From assembly GCA_019637105.1 (NCBI GenBank), contig JAHBWF010000001.1, positions 162,140-226,139 of the forward strand: a DNA stretch of 64,000 bases. Direction: 5' to 3'. Origin of the DNA: Labilithrix sp. (GTDB lineage Bacteria > Myxococcota_A > Polyangia > Polyangiales > Polyangiaceae). The notes beneath the pieces were generated by a model. The model had not been told where the DNA came from and did not search any database. It worked only from the letters and a program-made list of their open reading frames with translations. Shown here piece after piece: positions 55,697-63,850 of the stretch (its first letter is position 1; each line of letters opens with the position of its first letter). Position numbers and translations under genes: made by a program.

Positions 55697-56746
55697 ATGC
55701 GGATCGCCTTCTTCGACACGCACGGCTTCGAGCGCGAGCATTTCGAGCGCGCCAACCGCGGGCGCGGGCACGAGATCGTCTACCTCGAGCCGCGGCTGAC
55801 GCGGACGACCGCGGCGCTCGCCCGCGGGGCGCCGGCCGTGTGCTGCTTCGTGAACGACGAGCTCGACGGCCCGACGCTCGCCGAGATCGCGCGCGGCGGG
55901 ACGCGCCTCGTCGCGCTCCGTTCGGCGGGCTACAACCACGTCGACGTCGAGGTCGCGGAGCGCGAGGGGCTCACGGTCGCGCGCGTGCCCGAGTACTCGC
56001 CGCACGCCGTCGCCGAGCACACGGTCGCGCTCGTGCTCGCCCTCGACCGGAAGATCCACCGGGCCCACGCGCGCGTCCGCGAGGGCAACTTCTCGCTCGA
56101 CGGCCTCGTCGGCTTCGATCTGCACGGCAAGACCGTGGGCGTCGTGGGCACCGGCAAGATCGGCCGGGTCGCCGCGACGATCTTCACGGGGTTCGGCTGC
56201 CGCGTCCTGGCTCACGACGTCGCGCCGGACGACGACTTCGCGCGCTCGCGCGGCGTCACGTACGTCTCTCTCCCCGAGCTCTACGCCGAGTCCGACGTCG
56301 TGACGCTGCACGTCCCGCTCACCCCGGCGACGCGCCACATGATCGACCACGCGGCGATCGCGCGCATGAAGCGCGGGGTGATGCTCGTCAACACGAGCCG
56401 CGGCGCCCTCGTGGACACCCGGGCGCTCATCGGCGGGCTCAAGAGCGGCCACCTCGGCAGCGCCGGCCTCGACGTGTACGAGGAGGAGGAGGGCCTGTTC
56501 TTTCATGACCTGTCCGATCGCGTGCTGCAGGACGACGTGCTCGCGCGCCTGCTCACGTTCCCGAACGTCCTCGTGACGGCGCACCAGGCGTTCCTCACGC
56601 GCGAGGCGCTCGCCAACATCGCGGACGTCACGCTCGAGAACGTGACCGCCTTCGAGCACGCGCGCCCGCTGGACAGCCGCGTGGTCGTCCGACCCCCGTC
56701 CACGGATCGGGCTCGACCGGCGCTCGTCGACGAGCCCGACCCGTGA
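55697..56746 (+). CDS. ldhA: D-lactate dehydrogenase (2-hydroxyacid dehydrogenase, LdhA-like)
   Basis: The NAD-dependent enzyme has 349 residues and interconverts pyruvate and D-lactate. RSAGYNHVDVEVAEREGLTV and VPEYSPHAVAEHTVALVLAL are typical of LdhA. The NAD-binding fold has GKTVGVVGTGKIGRVAA. Catalytic residues are the Arg of NTSRGALVDT, the Glu of GLDVYEEE and the His of VTAHQAFLT. Start ATG 55697 (MRIAFFDTHGFERE). The C-terminal tail after LDSRVVVRPPS is Pro/Arg-rich and slightly longer than usual. It stands alone, with no regulatory partner. Confidence 0.95.
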   Translation: MRIAFFDTHGFEREHFERANRGRGHEIVYLEPRLTRTTAALARGAPAVCCFVNDELDGPTLAEIARGGTRLVALRSAGYNHVDVEVAEREGLTVARVPEYSPHAVAEHTVALVLALDRKIHRAHARVREGNFSLDGLVGFDLHGKTVGVVGTGKIGRVAATIFTGFGCRVLAHDVAPDDDFARSRGVTYVSLPELYAESDVVTLHVPLTPATRHMIDHAAIARMKRGVMLVNTSRGALVDTRALIGGLKSGHLGSAGLDVYEEEEGLFFHDLSDRVLQDDVLARLLTFPNVLVTAHQAFLTREALANIADVTLENVTAFEHARPLDSRVVVRPPSTDRARPALVDEPDP

Positions 56747-57185
56747 GGCCGCCGAACGCGGGACCCGTCGCGGATCCGAGCGCGTCCGCCGTCGCGCGGA
56801 GGCTCGGGGGCGCGAGCGCTCGCGTCGACGACGGGCGCGAGGGGCCCTCGTCACCGAGGCCCGCGTGCCTCACGGCGACGGCGCGGCGCTCGAGCGCGTC
56901 GAGCTGCGGCACGTCTTCGTTCGTGTGCGCGCGTTCGCGAGCCCCGTCGCCGTCATGGGAGCGGCGTCCGTCCCCCGCGGCGACGAACGCGCCGCTCGGT
57001 ACGGCCGCACGACGCGTCGCGCGCCTTCGACGGGCCTCACGAAGCGCTCCCTTTGCGGGCATCGTTGTGCCAGACGGTGCCAATCGGTGTGCCCCGCCTG
57101 TCCTCCGTGATGTATAAATGAGCTAATCTATTGTTATTAATGCGGTGGCGCGCGCGGCACGGCGCGTGCTCTCTTGCCGCTCGTC
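56747..57185. promoter_or_regulatory. Intergenic gap with AT-rich promoter-like island
   Basis: This 439-nt gap has no supported gene. Bases 57111-57142 form the most AT-rich spot of the region and include TATAAATGAG (from 57113) and TTGTTATTAATG. This is a plausible promoter for the Cys-rich lipoprotein at 57186. Upstream, 57068-57094 has a TGCCAxxCGGTGCCAATCGG-type direct repeat loosely like that before folP. Confidence 0.35.
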
Positions 57186-57827
57186 ATGAAGAGCAAGCTC
57201 CTCTCGCGCGCCACGCTTCGCCGTCCCTTCGTCGTCACCGTCACGACCGTCGCCGCGGTGACCGCCACGGCCTGCGGAGGGACGCTCGTCGACGAGAGCA
57301 CGGTGCAGGATCCGATACTCGAGTCGAAGGCGTGTCCGGCCGAGCGGCCGACCGGGGGCGGCTGCAGCCTCGCGGCCGGGACGAAGTGCACGTACGGCGA
57401 CTGCGGCGGGGTCCCGACGACGACGGCGACGTGCCTCGCCGACGGCTCGTGGGAGTTCGTCGAGATGTCGTGCAACCCGCCGCCTCCGCTCGAGGCGTGC
57501 CCGGCGGAGGAGCCCGTCTCCGGCAGCCACTGCTTCGTCGATCCGGCCGAGACGTGCGGCTACAGGGATTGCAACGGCGTCCCGAGCGTCACCGCGAAGT
57601 GCAAGGGCTACGTCTGGGAGGTCGCCGAGATGTCGTGCAACCCCCCGCCGCCGGAGTCCTGCCCGCCGAGCGCGCCGGCGGAGGGGGCGCCGTGCGACGT
57701 CGAGCCGACGGAGACGTGCGAATACGGCGACTGCTACGGCGTCGCCACGATCACCGCGGTCTGCAACGAGCAGAAGACCTGGGAGGTCGCCGAGATGTCG
57801 TGCAACCCCCCGCCGCCCGAGCCGTGA
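57186..57827 (+). CDS. Cys-rich lipoprotein with three tandem domains
   Basis: The protein has 213 residues from ATG 57186 with a signal ending VTATACGG, which could be a lipobox. The mature part is three copies of an about 55-residue unit: C-P-x3-P...C, then ExCxYxDCxGV, then AxC, then a WEFVEMSCNPPPP or WEVAEMSCNPPPP ending. Each unit has six Cys, so three disulphides per domain are likely. Units 2 and 3 are closest. It is probably surface-exposed; function unknown. A repeat-rich spacer and the ferritin-like gene follow. Confidence 0.78.
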   Translation: MKSKLLSRATLRRPFVVTVTTVAAVTATACGGTLVDESTVQDPILESKACPAERPTGGGCSLAAGTKCTYGDCGGVPTTTATCLADGSWEFVEMSCNPPPPLEACPAEEPVSGSHCFVDPAETCGYRDCNGVPSVTAKCKGYVWEVAEMSCNPPPPESCPPSAPAEGAPCDVEPTETCEYGDCYGVATITAVCNEQKTWEVAEMSCNPPPPEP

Positions 57828-57879
57828 CGCTCGTCCTCCCGGCGTGACATCGGCGAGCGGCAGAGTGACACTCTCCGGC

Positions 57880-58067
57880 GAGCTCGCGCGCACGTCACGC
57901 ATGGCCACCGAACGTCCTCCCTCGAACGAAGTCGCGCGCACGTCACGCGTGGCCACGGAACTCCTCTCTCTGACGAGCTCGCACGCTCGTCACGCATGAC
58001 CACAGAACCTCCCTCGAACGAAGTCGCGCGCACGTCACGCATGGCCACCGAACCTCCTCCCTCGAGC
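57880..58067 (+). repeat. Four tandem 45-48-bp repeats carrying start codons
   Basis: Copies lie at 57880-57927, 57928-57974, 57975-58019 and 58020-58067. Each has the form GARCTCGC..CACGTCACGC then RTGRCCACxGAAC..CCCTCGAxC. Three contain an in-frame ATG that starts the peptide MATE(R/P)PPSNEVARTSR or a variant. Copies 3 and 4 are in frame with the ferritin-like gene. From copy 1 a 32-codon ORF (57901-57999) ends in ATGA overlapping the ATG at 57996. Confidence 0.85.
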
Positions 58068-58787
58068 GAAGTCGCGGTCCGCCCACCGGCGTCGCCGCGC
58101 GTGCGAGCCGAGTGGCTCCGGCGCGTCGAGGCCGAGTACCGCTCCGCGGTCGTCACCCAGGAGCTCACGCTCTGGCTGATGAAGGTCGGGGCCTCGCCCG
58201 ACCTGATCCGCGCCGGCCTCCGGATCGCGAAGGACGAGATGACCCACGCCGATCTCTGCTTCCGCACCTACGTGGAGGCGGGCGGCGAGGGAGGGCCTGT
58301 CTTGCCGCGCGAGACGCTCGGCCTCCGTCGGCGCGACGGCGAGCCCCTCGAGCACGACGTCCTCCGCGTCTGCGTCGACGCGTTCTGCCTCGGGGAGACG
58401 GTGGCCGTGCCGCTCTTCCAGCGGCTGCGCGAAGGGTGCGTCGTGGCGGGGCCGCGGCGCGTCCTCGATCGAGTGCTCCGCGACGAGGTCCGGCACCGCG
58501 ACTTCGGCTGGGCGCTCCTCGGCTGGCTCCTCGCGCTGCCGCTCGCGCCCGCGCTGCGAGAGCTCGTCGAACGCGAGCTGCCGACCTACTTCGGTCGGAT
58601 GCGTCGCGCCTACGCGCCGCTGCCGACGAAGGAGAGCGCCCCTTTTTCGCCGGACGATCGCGCGTGGGGGCTGATGGCCACCTCCGAGTACGCCGAGGTG
58701 CTCGAGCGCACGGTCGACAAGGCCTGGGTGCGCCTCTTCGCCGAGCACGGCTTCGACGCGACGAAGGCCTGGCGCGCCGGGGCCTGA
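57996..58787 (+). CDS. Ferritin-like diiron-type protein
   Basis: The protein has 263 residues from ATG 57996 or 248 from ATG 58041; both starts lie in the tandem repeat and neither has a clear ribosome site. Numbered from 58041, the four-helix-bundle ligands are E41 (VVTQELTLWL), E66xxH69 (KDEMTHADLC), E119 (LGETVAVPLF) and E149xxH152 (RDEVRHRDFG). This is the pattern of diiron ferritin-like domains. Iron storage, oxidation or another diiron reaction are all possible. Its last 66 bp before the final helix are duplicated just after the stop codon. Confidence 0.82.
   Translation: MTTEPPSNEVARTSRMATEPPPSSEVAVRPPASPRVRAEWLRRVEAEYRSAVVTQELTLWLMKVGASPDLIRAGLRIAKDEMTHADLCFRTYVEAGGEGGPVLPRETLGLRRRDGEPLEHDVLRVCVDAFCLGETVAVPLFQRLREGCVVAGPRRVLDRVLRDEVRHRDFGWALLGWLLALPLAPALRELVERELPTYFGRMRRAYAPLPTKESAPFSPDDRAWGLMATSEYAEVLERTVDKAWVRLFAEHGFDATKAWRAGA
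58677..58742 (+). repeat. 66-bp duplicated 3' segment, copy inside gene
   Basis: This in-gene segment encodes ATSEYAEVLERTVDKAWVRL plus FA. It recurs with five mismatches at 58790-58855. Confidence 0.85.
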
Positions 58788-58789
58788 CG

Positions 58790-58855
58790 GTCACCTCCGA
58801 GCACGCCGAGGTGCTCGAGCGCACGGTCGACGAGGCCTGGACGCGCCTCTTCGCC
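58790..58855 (+). repeat. 66-bp duplicated 3' segment, copy after the stop codon
   Basis: This copy lies 2 nt beyond the ferritin-like stop and spells VTSEHAEVLERTVDEAWTRL then FAS and a TGA, but out of frame with the gene. It looks like the surviving tail of a second, deleted paralogue. Confidence 0.8.
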
Positions 58856-58865
58856 TCGTGACCGT

Positions 58866-59294
58866 CGGCTCGAAGAAGAAGCAGAGGGCGTCCGCCGCGG
58901 CGACTCCGGGAGCTCGAGCCTGACGTGCGCGCGCGACCGCGTGAGAGGTGCCGTTTAGACCTGGTCCTGCCCAGGGGTGCAGCGGCCGATCGTCGTCGTT
59001 GCTCGCCCGCCGAGCGCACGTGATCCGCGGCGCGATCTCGTCGCCGCCCGCTTTTCGCGGTCGGCAGGGGGGCGGAGCCGAGGGAACGAGCGCGCGCGCC
59101 GCGACCACGATCGTAGGATCGATCTGCGACGCCTCGGGGGCCCTTCGACCTCGAACGAGCTCTCGCTTCGAGGTCGGCGTGGCGTCGCGCTCCCGTCGTC
59201 GAGCCTGGGCGCCCGCCGACGTGGTGAGTGAACGAGGCCCCTCCGCGCAGGGACCCGTATGTACGAGAGGAGCTCTCGTGCGTAGCATGGATCC
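58866..59294. other. Intergenic gap, 429 nt, no gene seen
   Basis: Open frames here on both strands are Arg/Ser-rich and lack consistent third-position bias or recognisable motifs. No strong hairpin or promoter boxes were identified. Confidence 0.4.
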
Positions 59295-60647
59295 GTGCGC
59301 TCCTTTCGCGTGATTCTCGCGCTCGTGCTCGCGGGTGTCGCCGGTTGCAGCTTGCTCGTGGACCTCGAGCCGTTCCACGGCGGCTCGACGCCGGCGGACG
59401 CGGCTCCCGACTCCGCGGCGATCGACTTCGGCTCGGGGAAGGACGGCGAGCTGACGGTCTCGACGGAGGCCGTCGTCAACGACTACGCCGCGATCGTCGA
59501 GACGGCCATCGCGGGGGCCCGCCGGCTCGTCGTCGGGGACGGCGCGCGGTTCGTCGCGGGCGACGCCGTGCTCGTCTGGCAGACCGTGGGCCGTGACACG
59601 TCTCCGGTCGGAGATCCGCGGCCGATCGCTCCGACCGAAGGCGCGGGGAGATACGCGCTCGCGCGTGTCACGGCGACCGAGTCGAACGCGATGACGCTGG
59701 ACCGCGCGCTCGACTTCGACGTCCTCGGCGGCCTCGCGCAGGTCGTGCGCGTTCGGGAGTACTCCGCGCTCACCGTGCAGAGCGGCGGCGCGATCCGGGC
59801 GCTCCCGTGGGACGGGAGCGTCGGCGGCGTCGTCGCGATCTTCGTCGCTGGGAGCCTCGTCGTCGACGGGACGATCGCGGCGAGCGGCGCGGGCTCCCGC
59901 GGCGGCCGCGCGGCGTTGACCTTGGCTCACCTCCTCGGCTGCGAAAAGCTCGAGGGCACGTCCGGTGACGGCTACGCGCCGCGGGGCGAAGGGATCGTCG
60001 CGGGGTACGATGGCGTCGGCGATCCGGCGAGCGCGCCGGGAGGTCGCGGCAATGAGGCCAACGGCGGCGGCGGCGGCAACTGCCACAACGCCGGCGGTGG
60101 TGGTGGTGGCGGCTCCGGCGGGGCCGGAGGCGTCGGCGGGGACTCTTGGGAGGGCGACATGAGCCGTCCCGTCGGAGGGGCGGGGGGCGTCGCCCTGGCC
60201 GCGCCGCTCGGCGGACGCTTCTTCTTGGGCGGCGGCGGGGGAGCCGGCCACGCAGACGGTCCGGCGGACGATCAGGTCGCGTCCTCCGGCGCCGCGGGGG
60301 GCGGCGTCGTCTTCGTACGCGCCGCGTCCGTCGTCGGAAACGGCGCCATCGTCGCCGACGGGGAGGACGCCCTCGCCGCGGTCGACCAAGGTGGCGGTGG
60401 AGGAGGAGGCGGTGGGAGCATCCTCGTCGAGAGCGGCGAGCCGGTTCGCGTCGCCGTGTCCGCCAGGGGCGGAAGGGGCGCCGACACGACGGCGGCCATC
60501 GGGCCCGGCGGCGGCGGAGGGGGAGGCCGGATCCGACTCGCGCCGCCCTCCGCCGGCGCCAGGAACGACGTCGGCGGCGGCGCCTCTGGAACGACGCCGA
60601 ACCTGCCGCGCGGCGCTGCCCCCGGCGCGCCCGGCGTGATCGAGTAG
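59295..60647 (+). CDS. Glycine-rich lipoprotein
   Basis: The protein has 450 residues from GTG 59295. The signal peptide ends LAGVAGC (lipobox). Residues about 40-200 are beta-rich (VGDGARFVAGDAVLVWQTVG, ARVTATESNAMTLDRAL). From about 250 there are long Gly runs (NEANGGGGGNCHNAGGGGG, FFLGGGGGAGHAD, VDQGGGGGGGGGSILVESG) alternating with short beta strands. This layout is seen in surface lipoproteins of myxobacteria. It is probably a structural or adhesive surface protein; no enzyme motif. Confidence 0.78.
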   Translation: MRSFRVILALVLAGVAGCSLLVDLEPFHGGSTPADAAPDSAAIDFGSGKDGELTVSTEAVVNDYAAIVETAIAGARRLVVGDGARFVAGDAVLVWQTVGRDTSPVGDPRPIAPTEGAGRYALARVTATESNAMTLDRALDFDVLGGLAQVVRVREYSALTVQSGGAIRALPWDGSVGGVVAIFVAGSLVVDGTIAASGAGSRGGRAALTLAHLLGCEKLEGTSGDGYAPRGEGIVAGYDGVGDPASAPGGRGNEANGGGGGNCHNAGGGGGGGSGGAGGVGGDSWEGDMSRPVGGAGGVALAAPLGGRFFLGGGGGAGHADGPADDQVASSGAAGGGVVFVRAASVVGNGAIVADGEDALAAVDQGGGGGGGGGSILVESGEPVRVAVSARGGRGADTTAAIGPGGGGGGGRIRLAPPSAGARNDVGGGASGTTPNLPRGAAPGAPGVIE

Positions 60648-60703
60648 GCGCTCGAGCGCCGCCGCGCCCTTCCCCCGGCGCGCGCGTAGCGCACGCTCCC
60701 TCG

Positions 60704-60723
60704 CCTGCACGCGGCTGTGCAGG
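60704..60723. terminator. Hairpin between convergent genes
   Basis: Arms CCTGCAC and GTGCAGG with a 6-nt loop are followed by a second small stem GAGCGAG/CTCGCTC at 60727-60742. It lies between the glycine-rich lipoprotein stop and the end of the minus-strand oxidoreductase gene. No T-tract, so it would be a rho-assisted or weak terminator. Confidence 0.45.
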
Positions 60724-60835
60724 TTCGAGCGAGCTCTCGCTCACACGCACGGTGCGCGTCGGGCACGGCCGCTCGTTCACGCGCCGTCGTATCGCGCCAT
60801 CTCCCTCGCTCGCGTCTGGTGTGTGTCGAGCAAGC

Positions 60836-61543
60836 TCACTCGCGGGCGAGCTTCGCGACGAATTGCTTCGCGAGGGCGTCCGCCTCGGCGCGGTACGCCG
60901 GGATCCGGCTGCGGTCCGCTTCGGCGAGCGCTCGCTTCAGCGAAGCGGCGTCCAGATCCTTGCAGTAGGCCGGCGTGCCGGGCTGCTGCCGCCAGGAGTC
61001 GGCCAGCCCTCCGGCGTCGACGGGGTCGAAGCCGAGCTCGTCGATCAGGCGGAGCACGACGGCCCGGGCTTCGGGCGGATCGCCGGCGGCGGAGAGCGCG
61101 ATCCGCCCGGGAGCGCCGCGAGGGGCTCCCTTCTCGAGGAGGCTCTGGGCGAAGACGTTGTTGAACGCCTTGATCACGGGACGGCCCAGGTGCTGCGCGA
61201 CCCACTGGCTGTCGAGCGCGCCTCCGTCGATCTCGGCGATGCGTCCGTCGCGGAGCTCGGGGTAGTAGTTGCCCGTATCGATCACGACGACGCTCTCCGG
61301 CACGCCCGCGAAGAGCCCCTTCGGGAGATCGGGCACGGCTTTCTCCGGGATCGCGACGATGACGATCTCCCCGGCCTTCGCCGCCTCCTGCACGGAGACG
61401 GCCGTCGCGCCGACCTCGGCTGCGAACGGGGCCAGGCGCTCCGGCCCTCGCGCGCTCGCGATGGAGACCTGATGGCCCAGCTTGACGAGGTGACGCGCGA
61501 GCGTGCCTCCGATGTGCCCCGCGCCGATGATCCCGATCTTCAT
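60836..61543 (-). CDS. NADPH-dependent F420 reductase-like oxidoreductase
   Basis: The protein has 235 residues from ATG 61543. The Rossmann start MKIGIIGAGHIGGTLARHLV (GxGxxG) and VSIASARGPERLAPFAAEVG match the family that includes F420H2:NADP oxidoreductases and related pyrroline-5-carboxylate-reductase-like proteins. AIPEKAVPDLPKGL and VVIDTGNYYPELRDG, then VIKAFNNVFAQSLLEKGAP, are also typical. Whether it uses F420 cannot be told from sequence; many family members in non-actinobacteria act on other substrates. Confidence 0.88.
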   Translation of the reverse strand: MKIGIIGAGHIGGTLARHLVKLGHQVSIASARGPERLAPFAAEVGATAVSVQEAAKAGEIVIVAIPEKAVPDLPKGLFAGVPESVVVIDTGNYYPELRDGRIAEIDGGALDSQWVAQHLGRPVIKAFNNVFAQSLLEKGAPRGAPGRIALSAAGDPPEARAVVLRLIDELGFDPVDAGGLADSWRQQPGTPAYCKDLDAASLKRALAEADRSRIPAYRAEADALAKQFVAKLARE

Positions 61544-61828
61544 GTCTGCGCTCCTTTCGCCCGTGCTGTGCCTCCGATGCTCGAAGCCGGCGTGACCGTT
61601 CGGCGGCCGACGAGGAAACGACCTGCGCTCCGCGATCGCGCCGCGCCGATCCCCGCGCATCGCACGGATTCGCGGGGAATTTTGCTAGGCGGCGGCGTCA
61701 TGCCTCGTCGTCGGCAGCAACGCGCGTTTCCGGTCTCTCTGACGCTTCGCCGCGTTGAGCGCGTCGGGAGCACTGCGGTTCGGTCGAGGAGCTTCTTGTT
61801 CGACACCCCCTGCTTCGTCGGCCTCCTC

Positions 61829-61926
61829 TTCTTCGACACCGGCTGGCGCGGCCGCGACATCGACGATGAGCTTCGACTTCTTCGACACCGGCTGGCGTGG
61901 CCGCGACATCGACGATGAGCTTCGAC
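61829..61926. repeat. Tandem 49-bp duplication
   Basis: Units 61829-61877 and 61878-61926 differ at one base (C versus T after CTGGCG). A truncated relative of the unit start (TTCGACACC) lies upstream near 61799. Confidence 0.92.
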
Positions 61927-62050
61927 GGGCGAAGCCCGCTCGGTCCGAGGATGATGTGGATGGGCGATCGGCCGAAGCGGGCGGCGCGTCGGCGGCGACG
62001 CAGCCGGCCGCCGGGAACGCGCGAAGCCTCGTGCGCGCCTTCCGAGGCGG

Positions 62051-62075
62051 GGTCAATTGGATCAACCAATTGACC
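62051..62075. promoter_or_regulatory. Perfect 10-bp inverted repeat upstream of secreted protein gene
   Basis: Arms GGTCAATTGG and CCAATTGACC are separated by ATCAA, ending 42 bp before ATG 62118. It is unusually AT-rich for this genome and contains nested CAATTG palindromes. A third partial site CCAACTGG follows at about 62082. It is a good candidate operator, or a leader hairpin. Confidence 0.55.
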
Positions 62076-62117
62076 ATCGAACCAACTGGGGTGCGGTCCT
62101 TGCTTCGTGTCGTCGGT

Positions 62118-62675
62118 ATGTCCCGTCCGTCGCGCGCGCTCGGACGCGCCGTAGCGAGCCTCGTCGTCGTCGTCGCCGCGCTCTTTGCCGCGAGGCCTGC
62201 GCGCGCCGACGCCACCTACGTCTCCTTCGGCGTCATCGCGTCGACGTGGACGGATCGGCCGCTCGGCCTCGGGGCAGAGGTCTCGGTCATGCGCTTCGCG
62301 CGGTCGGCAGGCACGGGCGGACTCGGTGCATTCACGCAGCTCGAGCTCAGCCCGCCGACGAAGGAGAGCGACGACACCCCTTTCCGTGTCTCGGTCGGTC
62401 CGCAGATGACCGAGGGCCCGTTCGGCGTCGAGATTGGGCTCGATTATCGAACCGGGGTCCGCGGCGAGAGCACCGACGACTCGCTCGGTCTGCGCGTCGC
62501 GCCCTTCCTCTCGTTGGGGATCGCTTACGTCTCGTTCTCCGGCGCCTACCTGCCCGTCGCCACGGACGTGACGCCGGGCGGCCGCCCGGTAGGGCTCTCG
62601 CTCGGGATGACGGTCGGTCTCAAGGCTCCGCTCCTCATCCAAGGCAAGGCGCTCGCCTTCTGTCCTCACTGTTGA
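62118..62675 (+). CDS. Small secreted or outer-membrane beta-rich protein
   Basis: The protein has 185 residues from ATG 62118. A clear signal peptide (SLVVVVAALFAARPARA, cleavage after ARA-D) is followed by alternating strands: TYVSFGVIASTWTDRPLGLG, VEIGLDYRTGVRG, VAPFLSLGIAYVSFSGAYLP and GLSLGMTVGLKAPLL. The pattern resembles a small outer-membrane beta-barrel. The C-terminus ends FCPHC, a CxxC pair. Family not recognised. Confidence 0.72.
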   Translation: MSRPSRALGRAVASLVVVVAALFAARPARADATYVSFGVIASTWTDRPLGLGAEVSVMRFARSAGTGGLGAFTQLELSPPTKESDDTPFRVSVGPQMTEGPFGVEIGLDYRTGVRGESTDDSLGLRVAPFLSLGIAYVSFSGAYLPVATDVTPGGRPVGLSLGMTVGLKAPLLIQGKALAFCPHC

Positions 62676-63032
62676 CGCGTCCGGAGCCGCGTCGGGCCCG
62701 ACCTCGAGGCGATCATCATGACGTCGTCGAGCTGCCCGCCGACGAGCGCGTCGAGCGCCGCGCGTCGAGCACGGTAGGTAAGGGCATGGTCACGGGAACT
62801 CCGACCAGCCGACGTCCTCCGCTCGAGCCGCGCCACTCCGCTCCGCGGCGTCGAGGCGCGCAAAGAGATCGTCGTCGCGTTCGACTGGTCGGAACCGCGA
62901 CACGCGGTCCTGATCAGGCCCTCGCCTCCAACAACGTCGTCGCGGACGGGAGGATGGAGGGCGGTCGCGTCCTGAGCGCCGCCCTCAGGACGGCGGAAGG
63001 CGCGTTCGCTCAGCCACCTGAACCGGCCCGCG
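62676..63032. other. Intergenic gap, 357 nt, no recognised feature
   Basis: It lies between convergent genes. No open frame with coding character and no strong terminator hairpin could be identified. Confidence 0.4.
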
Positions 63033-63824
63033 TCACGAGCGTGGCCAGCCGAAGCGGGCGCGGACGGCGTGCATCGCGTCGGTGTGCGCGCCGTCGGCGT
63101 GGCGGACGACGAACGGCGGCTCCTCGAGCTCCGGTTCGGCGCCGAGGCGACAGGCGAAGAGGGAGAAGAGGGGAGGGAGGCCGGCGCGCGGGACGACGTC
63201 GCGGTGGGTGAGGACGGCGAACCCCTCGTCGCGGGCGGCGCGGAGGGCGCGCTCCTTTTGCGCCCAGGGGAAGCAGAAGACGAAGAGGCCGTCGGGCTCG
63301 AGGTGGCGCTTCGCCGCGCGGGCGTAGTCGCGGACGTCGCCGCGGAGCTCGAAGCGCGCGTGCGCCTTCTGCGAGTCGGCGGGCACGATCCCCGCGGCGA
63401 CGTCGAAGTAGGGCGGGCTGCCGGTCACGAGCGGAAACTTCTCGACCAGCGCGAGCTCGCGCAGATCGCCGTGACGCGCGTCGACGCGATCGCCGACCTC
63501 GTTGGCGCGCACGTTCTCGAGGAGAAAGCGATGGCTCACGGCTTGCGCCTCGATGCACGTGAGGCGCCCCTCGGGCGGCATCGCCGACAAGACGATGAGC
63601 CCCACCGATCCGATCCCGGTCCCGAGATCGAGCGCGCGCGCCGGCGCGCCCGCCTTCTCGAGCGCGTACCACGCCGTCAAGAGATCGTCGGTCGAGTGTC
63701 GGTGCCCGCGCTTTCGCTGAAAGATCCGGAACGACGCCGTCAGGCCGTCGAGCGTGATCGGCTCGCCGAGCTCTCGTTCGAGCGAAGCGCGACGCGCCTC
63801 GAGATCTTCCGCCGGGAGGACCAT
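63033..63824 (-). CDS. SAM-dependent methyltransferase, TrmN6 (tRNA1-Val m6A37)-like
   Basis: The protein has 263 residues from ATG 63824. The opening ITLDGLTASFRIFQRKRGHR is typical of the YfiC/TrmN6 group. Motif I is ALDLGTGIGSVGLIVLSAMP, the acidic loop is LTCIEAQAVSHRF, and the catalytic (N/D/S)PPY motif appears as VTGSPPYFDV, so N6-adenine or related amino-group methylation is likely. The Ser in place of Asn (SPPY) is less common in this group. The RNA target is inferred from family only. It overlaps nothing; a probable pssA tail lies 26 nt upstream on the same strand. Confidence 0.85.
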   Translation of the reverse strand: MVLPAEDLEARRASLERELGEPITLDGLTASFRIFQRKRGHRHSTDDLLTAWYALEKAGAPARALDLGTGIGSVGLIVLSAMPPEGRLTCIEAQAVSHRFLLENVRANEVGDRVDARHGDLRELALVEKFPLVTGSPPYFDVAAGIVPADSQKAHARFELRGDVRDYARAAKRHLEPDGLFVFCFPWAQKERALRAARDEGFAVLTHRDVVPRAGLPPLFSLFACRLGAEPELEEPPFVVRHADGAHTDAMHAVRARFGWPRS

Positions 63825-63850
63825 CGGTCGACGCGACCGAGGATACCACC

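Larger units (their letters stand above)
61544..62117. other. Intergenic gap with tandem repeat and inverted repeat, no supported gene
   Basis: This 574-nt gap holds a 49-bp tandem duplication (61829-61926) and a 25-bp inverted repeat (62051-62075). On the minus strand short protein-like stretches (IHIILGPSGLRPSKLIVDVA; SKLIVDVAAAPAGVEEEEAD) appear in different frames because the repeat unit is not a multiple of three. They may be remnants of a decayed gene. Confidence 0.45.

Noticed and set aside
57064-57094. Sigma-54-type promoter (TGGCAC with downstream GC)
   Set aside because: The TGGCAC sequences are on the opposite strand to the next gene and lack a correctly spaced TTGCA element.
57880-58067. 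CRISPR-like array
   Set aside because: The repeats are contiguous without unique spacers, differ in length and carry coding sequence; no cas genes are nearby.
58866-59294. Small Arg/Ser-rich genes in the gap before the glycine-rich lipoprotein
   Set aside because: The frames overlap on both strands, lack ribosome sites and have no coding-like third-position pattern.
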